DNA of 10,723 bases from Acidobacteriaceae bacterium (GTDB lineage: Bacteria > Acidobacteriota > Terriglobia > Terriglobales > Acidobacteriaceae): NCBI GenBank assembly GCA_003139975.1, contig PLHN01000445.1:1-10723 (forward strand). The letters are read 5' to 3'. The position numbers and the translations under genes are program-made. The notes below the pieces were generated by a model. It did no database searches, had not been told where the DNA came from, and saw only the letters and a list, made by a program, of their open reading frames with translations. How positions within the stretch are numbered: the first letter of the stretch is position 1; each line of letters begins with the position of its first letter. Below, one piece after another: positions 6,906 to 10,723 of the stretch.

Positions 6906-7932
6906 ACTCAGCCGCCGTATCCTCGCGCCGCTTGTGCTCTCCTTGCAGCCATCCGAGAAACTTCTGTTTGCGCGCGAACATGTTGCGCGCTTCATCGCGC
7001 AGGGCGCCGACAATCTGGTAGCGGGATTTCGTGAACCAGGGCACGCTATGCGGAACACAACCGTACTTCTCTTTGTACGTGCCCTCGCCTCCCCAATCAT
7101 AGACGGTCACGCCGCGCCGCTTCCAGTAACGGAGGGCATACCAATGACAGGCTTCATTGGGCCGCAGGTTTTGATGCGAGCGAAAGCTTGCATTTCCCCA
7201 GAACTCCGCAATCTTGTTGAAGCCCGGATAGATTCCAGTCGCAATACACTTCCCTTCCGGGTCACGCGCCCGAATCAGCAACACGTTGCCGCTGGGTCCA
7301 ACATGTTTCACCAGCGACCGCACCCGCTCTACCGAATAGGTAGGCACCAGCCCCTGCTTGGCAAAAACGTCTTTCAGTTGCTCGTAGTATTCGTCGGCAA
7401 ACGCGAGATCGTGCGCCTCTTCAATCGTCACGCCGCTCTTCTCTGCTTTGCGAACGCAGCGGCGGCAAGCGCTGTCCATGCCGTTAAACAACTCTTCCTC
7501 AGGCTTGGTCAGGTCCGTGCGGTACGAGGCATAGTGCTCAGCTTTGAATCCCAGCGCCTCGCCGTCCTCAAACGAAAAGTTCGGATCGGAGACCTCCATG
7601 TGGAGGCACTTCAGTTCGTCCCACGCAAATTTCTCCAGCGCTTCCAGCGCGGCGCGGCGCGAGACGCCAGGCTTCAGGTTGAAGCCCATGTAGGGCGTAG
7701 TCCAACCGGGGAAGGAACTGCCCAGCACCTTCATGCCGAATTTTGAGAACGTCAGCCCGGTAAAGTATCCGAGGACATTGCTTCCTTCGCGCACTTCGGC
7801 CAGAACCGGCGTCGCGCTCTGCGCTTCCTCCACGAATTCGAGCCAGGCACGGGTCTGAAAGACCGTGCGATCCTCGAAACTGTCAAGCAGGCTCCAGTTC
7901 GCCGCTTTGAAATCAATATGGTGAAGCTTCAT
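6904..7932 (-). CDS. FemAB-like GNAT-fold transferase
   Basis: Probable transferase of the FemAB/BioF2-like GNAT group (342 residues). FemAB proteins add amino acids from charged tRNA to peptidoglycan precursors, while relatives in exopolysaccharide loci are thought to acylate or aminoacylate glycans. Visible features: N-terminal FQTRAWLEFVEEA (25-37), the characteristic basic segment RRCVRKAEKSGV (157-168), and YDWGGEGTYKEKYG (278-291), the usual Gly-Gly-then-aromatic/lysine signature of the second GNAT half. The C-terminus is strongly basic. The start is ATG 7932 with GGAG 4 nt upstream. It lies 23 nt after the deacetylase stop and 9 nt before the next sulfotransferase, so the three form one operon. 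Its placement after a deacetylase fits re-acylation of an amino group freed by that enzyme, but that is inference. Confidence 0.85.
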   Translation of the reverse strand: MKLHHIDFKAANWSLLDSFEDRTVFQTRAWLEFVEEAQSATPVLAEVREGSNVLGYFTGLTFSKFGMKVLGSSFPGWTTPYMGFNLKPGVSRRAALEALEKFAWDELKCLHMEVSDPNFSFEDGEALGFKAEHYASYRTDLTKPEEELFNGMDSACRRCVRKAEKSGVTIEEAHDLAFADEYYEQLKDVFAKQGLVPTYSVERVRSLVKHVGPSGNVLLIRARDPEGKCIATGIYPGFNKIAEFWGNASFRSHQNLRPNEACHWYALRYWKRRGVTVYDWGGEGTYKEKYGCVPHSVPWFTKSRYQIVGALRDEARNMFARKQKFLGWLQGEHKRREDTAAE

Positions 7933-7955
7933 CGGTCTCCAACGGCGCGGCCGTC

Positions 7956-8996
7956 CTACCGTCCTGCGAAAGTGCGCTGCAGGTTTAACGTAAACTGGAC
8001 GAGGTCCGACGGCGTATTAATGCGCTTGAGCGCAAGCGGTTCGTCGCCCGCTCGCACCTGCCCGGAGGTGGTCAGCACAGCCGATTTATACCCTGCTTCT
8101 CGTGTCAGCTCCAGCGTTTGGTTCGACCAGCAGGGATTGAGCGCCGGGTGCGGATAGGAGAAATGTTCGATCGCTTCGCCCAGCTTCTCTTCGAGCCGTC
8201 TTTTGCTTTCAACGATCTCAGACCGGGCTTCGCTGACGCTCACTTGCGCCACATTTGGATGCGAAAGAGTGTGCGCCCCAACCGTGTGCCCCGCCTTCCG
8301 CAAGCCTCGAACTTGTTCCCACGTCATCATGAAACCATGAGGAGCGTTCGCTGGTTCGGTTCCCAACGCTTCCTCGACCCCGCCTATGAATCGGTCCTGC
8401 ACGCTCCCCGTAAGTTTGGCGCCCGTGTCCCAGGCTAACTGCAAAGCCACTCTCCGCTCTTCGGGTACGTCCAGCCGGAACGTCCGCCCGTTCACCGGGT
8501 CCTTCCACTCCATCTTGTTTGTCGCATGAAACGCGAAACGCAGGCGACAGTACCAAGGTAACGTTCCGTTTTCTACCGCATTCACCATAATGTAAAAGCT
8601 GGCGGGAATACCGTAGCGGTTGAGAATCGGCAAGGCCAATTCGTAGTTGTCGGCAAAGCCGTCGTCAAAGGTCACGGCAACGGCACCCGGAGGAAGTTGG
8701 CGGCCCGCCTGGGCGAATTGGAGAACTTCATCGAGGCTCACTGGCCGGAACTTCCGCGCCAGGGTCTTCATATGGTTCTCGAACTGGACCCGCGACGTCG
8801 AGGCGCCGAAGATGGGATCGGTGAGTTGGGGTGTTTCCTCGACCGAATGGTAGGCCAAAATGGCGGCGCTCGGGGGTGTTAAACGGCTGGCTAGGCGAAG
8901 AATGGAACTACCGACAAGCGCCTTCTTTAACCAGCGCTTGGATTTCGATGCCAGCACTCTCTCGGCTCTCCTACGGCCGCCACGGCGAATATTCAT
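7956..8996 (-). CDS. NodB-type polysaccharide deacetylase
   Basis: Metal-dependent carbohydrate deacetylase (carbohydrate esterase family 4) that removes N-acetyl groups from amino sugars in a polysaccharide. Motifs, in order: AYHSV (48-52), TFDDGF (109-114) with the catalytic base and metal aspartates, AHTLSHPNV (241-249) with the two metal histidines, and FSYPHPALN (279-287). About 75 residues lie between TFDDGF plus its helix and the histidine motif, a longer insertion than in minimal NodB domains but seen in exopolysaccharide-locus members. No clear cleavable signal peptide is seen; the N-terminus is arginine-rich followed by a modest hydrophobic stretch. ATG 8996 has no good ribosome site. 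GTG 8957 (residue 14) is preceded by AGGAG at 8972-8968 with 10-nt spacing and may be the true start. It leads the minus-strand operon. Confidence 0.93.
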   Translation of the reverse strand: MNIRRGGRRRAERVLASKSKRWLKKALVGSSILRLASRLTPPSAAILAYHSVEETPQLTDPIFGASTSRVQFENHMKTLARKFRPVSLDEVLQFAQAGRQLPPGAVAVTFDDGFADNYELALPILNRYGIPASFYIMVNAVENGTLPWYCRLRFAFHATNKMEWKDPVNGRTFRLDVPEERRVALQLAWDTGAKLTGSVQDRFIGGVEEALGTEPANAPHGFMMTWEQVRGLRKAGHTVGAHTLSHPNVAQVSVSEARSEIVESKRRLEEKLGEAIEHFSYPHPALNPCWSNQTLELTREAGYKSAVLTTSGQVRAGDEPLALKRINTPSDLVQFTLNLQRTFAGR

Positions 8997-9135
8997 GATA
9001 GCATACGGTTTTGGGGGTTTGGCCAGCCAGTCGACGAGAAATCAGCATGCGCACCATCGAATATAACTTATTTACAATCAATACGTTACATCTGTATCGT
9101 TCGTATAACCCTATAGATATCAGGACGAGGACGAC
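8997..9135. promoter_or_regulatory. AT-rich divergent promoter region
   Basis: This gap between the deacetylase operon and the methyltransferase is clearly more AT-rich than its surroundings, especially 9058-9120. On the plus strand TTTACA (9071-9076) and TATCGT (9095-9100), 18 nt apart, form a plausible but imperfect sigma-70 promoter; TATAAC (9104-9109) is an alternative -10 without a good -35. A small dyad, TACA-TC-TGTA at 9087-9096, lies between them and could be an operator. I found no equally good minus-strand pair. The calls are tentative. Confidence 0.35.
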
Positions 9136-9936
9136 GTGAGTTCCAAAGAACAAGTTAATGATCTATTTACACAGACCGTCGACGACTGGGCTCGCTATTA
9201 CGACGACCCGGCGCCGGCCACGCTGACCGCCCAAAACTTCGTTTCCCGGCGCCGTTTCGCAATCCAGCTGATCGAAGCCCGCCTACCCAAAGGATCGAAA
9301 ATTCTTGACGTCGGCTGCGGCACCGGCCACCTCGCCGCCGAATTGGCCCGCCGCGGCTACGACACTTGGGGTACGGACTTGTCGGCGGGCATGGTCGAGT
9401 ACGCCCGCACCAACTACAACCAGGACCGTTACCAGGTGGGCGACATCGAAAAAATCCCCTTCCCCGATAATTTCTTTGACGGCATCGTTTGCCTCGGCGT
9501 AGTTGAGTACCTCGCCAACGACGACGCGGCGCTCTCCGAAATGCACCGCGTGCTCCGGCCCGGAGGTTTCGCTGTTATCACGACACCCAGCAGCGTTTGC
9601 CCTTTTTTCTACCTGGATCGCGCCCTGGTTCGCACTCGTTTCGCGGTCCGCCCCGCGATCGGCGTCGTGCGACGCATGCTGGGGGGCGCGCAACCTCCTG
9701 CCCAGCCTTTTCCGAAAGTCCAGCATCGCCGCTATCGCAAAGGCAGCTGGTCAAAACTGATGCAATCTCACGGATTGCAGTTGGATGACTGGGTTTGTCA
9801 TGCTTGGGGATGTTATGCCGTGGAACGCTTCTTCCCGCAAGGAGCATTCTGCCGCGCCAGCGATAAGTTTGCCCGCAACGGCTTGATAAACTGGATAGCC
9901 TCCGACCAGCTATCCTGCGTACGCGCGGTGAAGTGA
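9136..9936 (+). CDS. Class I SAM-dependent methyltransferase
   Basis: S-adenosylmethionine-dependent methyltransferase (Methyltransf_11-type Rossmann fold, 266 residues). Motif I is ILDVGCGTG (56-64). The acidic residue that binds the ribose hydroxyls is D81 in GTDLS. Motif II/III follows in FFDGIVCLGVVEYL (113-126), and LRPGGFAVITTPS (140-152) is the usual post-motif. The C-terminal 100 residues are basic and less conserved and likely set acceptor choice. The start is GTG 9136, with GGACGAGG ending 5 nt upstream. It stands alone on the plus strand and converges on the GT4 gene with a 5-nt gap. In this locus it may O-methylate a sugar, but methylation of a lipid or quinone cannot be excluded from sequence. 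Confidence 0.92.
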   Translation: MSSKEQVNDLFTQTVDDWARYYDDPAPATLTAQNFVSRRRFAIQLIEARLPKGSKILDVGCGTGHLAAELARRGYDTWGTDLSAGMVEYARTNYNQDRYQVGDIEKIPFPDNFFDGIVCLGVVEYLANDDAALSEMHRVLRPGGFAVITTPSSVCPFFYLDRALVRTRFAVRPAIGVVRRMLGGAQPPAQPFPKVQHRRYRKGSWSKLMQSHGLQLDDWVCHAWGCYAVERFFPQGAFCRASDKFARNGLINWIASDQLSCVRAVK

Positions 9937-9941
9937 AGCCG

Positions 9942-10723
9942 TCAATCGCTTAGCACTTCTCGATACGCTTTCACCCACTGCCCGCGCACGACTTCCCACG
10001 TGTATTTGCGCGATTCTTCATAGGCGTTCGCCGCCAACCGCGCGGCCAATTCCGGTTCGCGCATCAGGCGAATCACATTGGCCGCCAGCGCCATCTCGTC
10101 ACCCACTGGCGAAAGCAGCCCGGTGCGCTCGTGTTCGACCAGGTAGGGCATAGATTCGGGCGATGTAGTCACGACGGGCGTGCCGGCCCCAAACGCTTCG
10201 ATCACTGAAACCGGCATGTTGTCGAGCCATGAAGCATTGATGAAAATGTCGGCGTCGTCGTAATGCTTGCCAATCTGCTGGCGTGAAGCTACGCCCATAA
10301 AATTGACGTCTGCGATCTTGCGCTCCGCGACCAACTGGCGCACGTCCACTTCGAGCGCGCCGCCGCCAACCAGCTCAAGCCGAGCTTCAGGATATTCCTG
10401 CTTCACCTGAGCGAACGCTGCCACCACCTTGTCGATGCAGTAGTACTCATGGAAGCCGCGCGTGCACACAAGATGCGGGCGGAGCGGTTTGCGCTCGCGA
10501 TAGCGGAACTGCGACAGATCCACCAGGTTCGGAACCACAACCGCGCTCAGTCCAAATTCGCGAAAGACGTCGACAAGATAGCCGGAGGGCACGACGATCC
10601 GCTCAGCGCGCGCGAGAACAAACTTGCCGGAGCGGAAGCGTTGCAGGTGATCGCGGGCTTCCCCGCTGCGATAGTTAACGATCGTTTTCTTGCCCCGCAT
10701 CTTCGCAAAGAACCACGCAGGCG
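9942..10723 (-). CDS. GT4 family glycosyltransferase (5' end cut by window edge)
   Basis: Retaining glycosyltransferase of the GT4 (group 1) type, which transfers a sugar from a nucleotide-sugar donor onto a growing glycan at the cytoplasmic face of the membrane. The frame is open to the right edge; the methionine at 10700 is internal, since the residues before it (PAWFFAK) continue the fold. Around 260 residues remain, covering the end of the N-terminal domain and the whole C-terminal domain: NYRSGEARDHL early on, VVPSGYLVDVFREFG, VPNLVDLSQF, LELVGGGALE, and DNMPVSVIEAFGAGTPVV, which is the EX7E donor-binding motif with Asp replacing the first Glu. That substitution is common in this subgroup. 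Stop TGA at 9944-9942. The specific sugar cannot be inferred. Confidence 0.92.
   Translation of the reverse strand, partial: PAWFFAKMRGKKTIVNYRSGEARDHLQRFRSGKFVLARAERIVVPSGYLVDVFREFGLSAVVVPNLVDLSQFRYRERKPLRPHLVCTRGFHEYYCIDKVVAAFAQVKQEYPEARLELVGGGALEVDVRQLVAERKIADVNFMGVASRQQIGKHYDDADIFINASWLDNMPVSVIEAFGAGTPVVTTSPESMPYLVEHERTGLLSPVGDEMALAANVIRLMREPELAARLAANAYEESRKYTWEVVRGQWVKAYREVLSD

Noticed and set aside
6868..7746. Plus-strand open frame of 292 codons opposite the FemAB-like gene
   Set aside because: The minus strand has well-supported motifs and ribosome sites throughout; the plus-strand translation has no recognisable features.
8971..9153. 60-codon minus-strand frame across the promoter region
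   Set aside because: Lies over the AT-rich divergent promoter, has no ribosome site or family resemblance, and overlaps both flanking gene starts.
10100..10240. Asp in place of the first Glu of the GT4 EX7E motif as a sign of an inactive enzyme
   Set aside because: DNMPVSVIEA is a common form in exopolysaccharide GT4 enzymes, so it does not imply loss of activity.

Overview
The window is a slice of a surface-glycan or exopolysaccharide biosynthesis and decoration locus from a fairly GC-rich bacterium. Coding is dense, with short gaps, frequent GTG/TTG starts and good Shine-Dalgarno sites. The gene mix (CapK-like ligase, FkbH protein with its own ACP, FemAB-like and GNAT transferases, NodB deacetylase, GT4 glycosyltransferase, sulfotransferases) and the base composition would fit an Acidobacteriota-type soil bacterium. 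That taxonomic placement is inference; nothing in the sequence proves it. No rRNA, tRNA, CRISPR array, insertion sequence or phage gene was seen.

Layout, left to right. (1) Positions 1-1382, minus strand: a nearly complete CapK/phenylacetate-CoA-ligase-like adenylate-forming enzyme, cut at its C-terminus by the window edge. (2) 1383-1671: a divergent intergenic region without a convincing gene. (3) 1672-6024, plus strand: a tight four-gene operon of a sulfotransferase, an FkbH-like HAD protein, a stand-alone acyl carrier protein and a double-GNAT-fold protein. (4) 8996 down to 6031, minus strand: a three-gene operon of a NodB-type polysaccharide deacetylase, a FemAB-like acyl/aminoacyl transferase and a second sulfotransferase of a different subfamily. 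It converges on the first operon with only 6 nt between stop codons. (5) 8997-9135: an AT-rich divergent promoter region. (6) 9136-9936, plus strand: a class I SAM methyltransferase. (7) 9942-10723, minus strand: the C-terminal two-thirds or so of a GT4 glycosyltransferase, running off the right edge and converging on the methyltransferase with a 5-nt gap.

How the genes may work together (inference): the GT4 enzyme adds a sugar, the deacetylase frees amino groups, and the sulfotransferases, methyltransferase and two GNAT-fold transferases decorate the glycan or its lipid or peptide carrier. The most distinctive part is the FkbH-ACP-GNAT trio. Known FkbH proteins load a glycolysis-derived glyceryl unit onto an ACP for polyketide-type pathways. 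Here there is no ketosynthase or dehydrogenase nearby, which suggests that an ACP-bound hydroxyacyl unit is handed directly to a glycan by the adjacent GNAT-fold protein. A CapK-like ligase and two sulfotransferases in the same neighbourhood make a sulfated and acylated surface polymer a reasonable working hypothesis.
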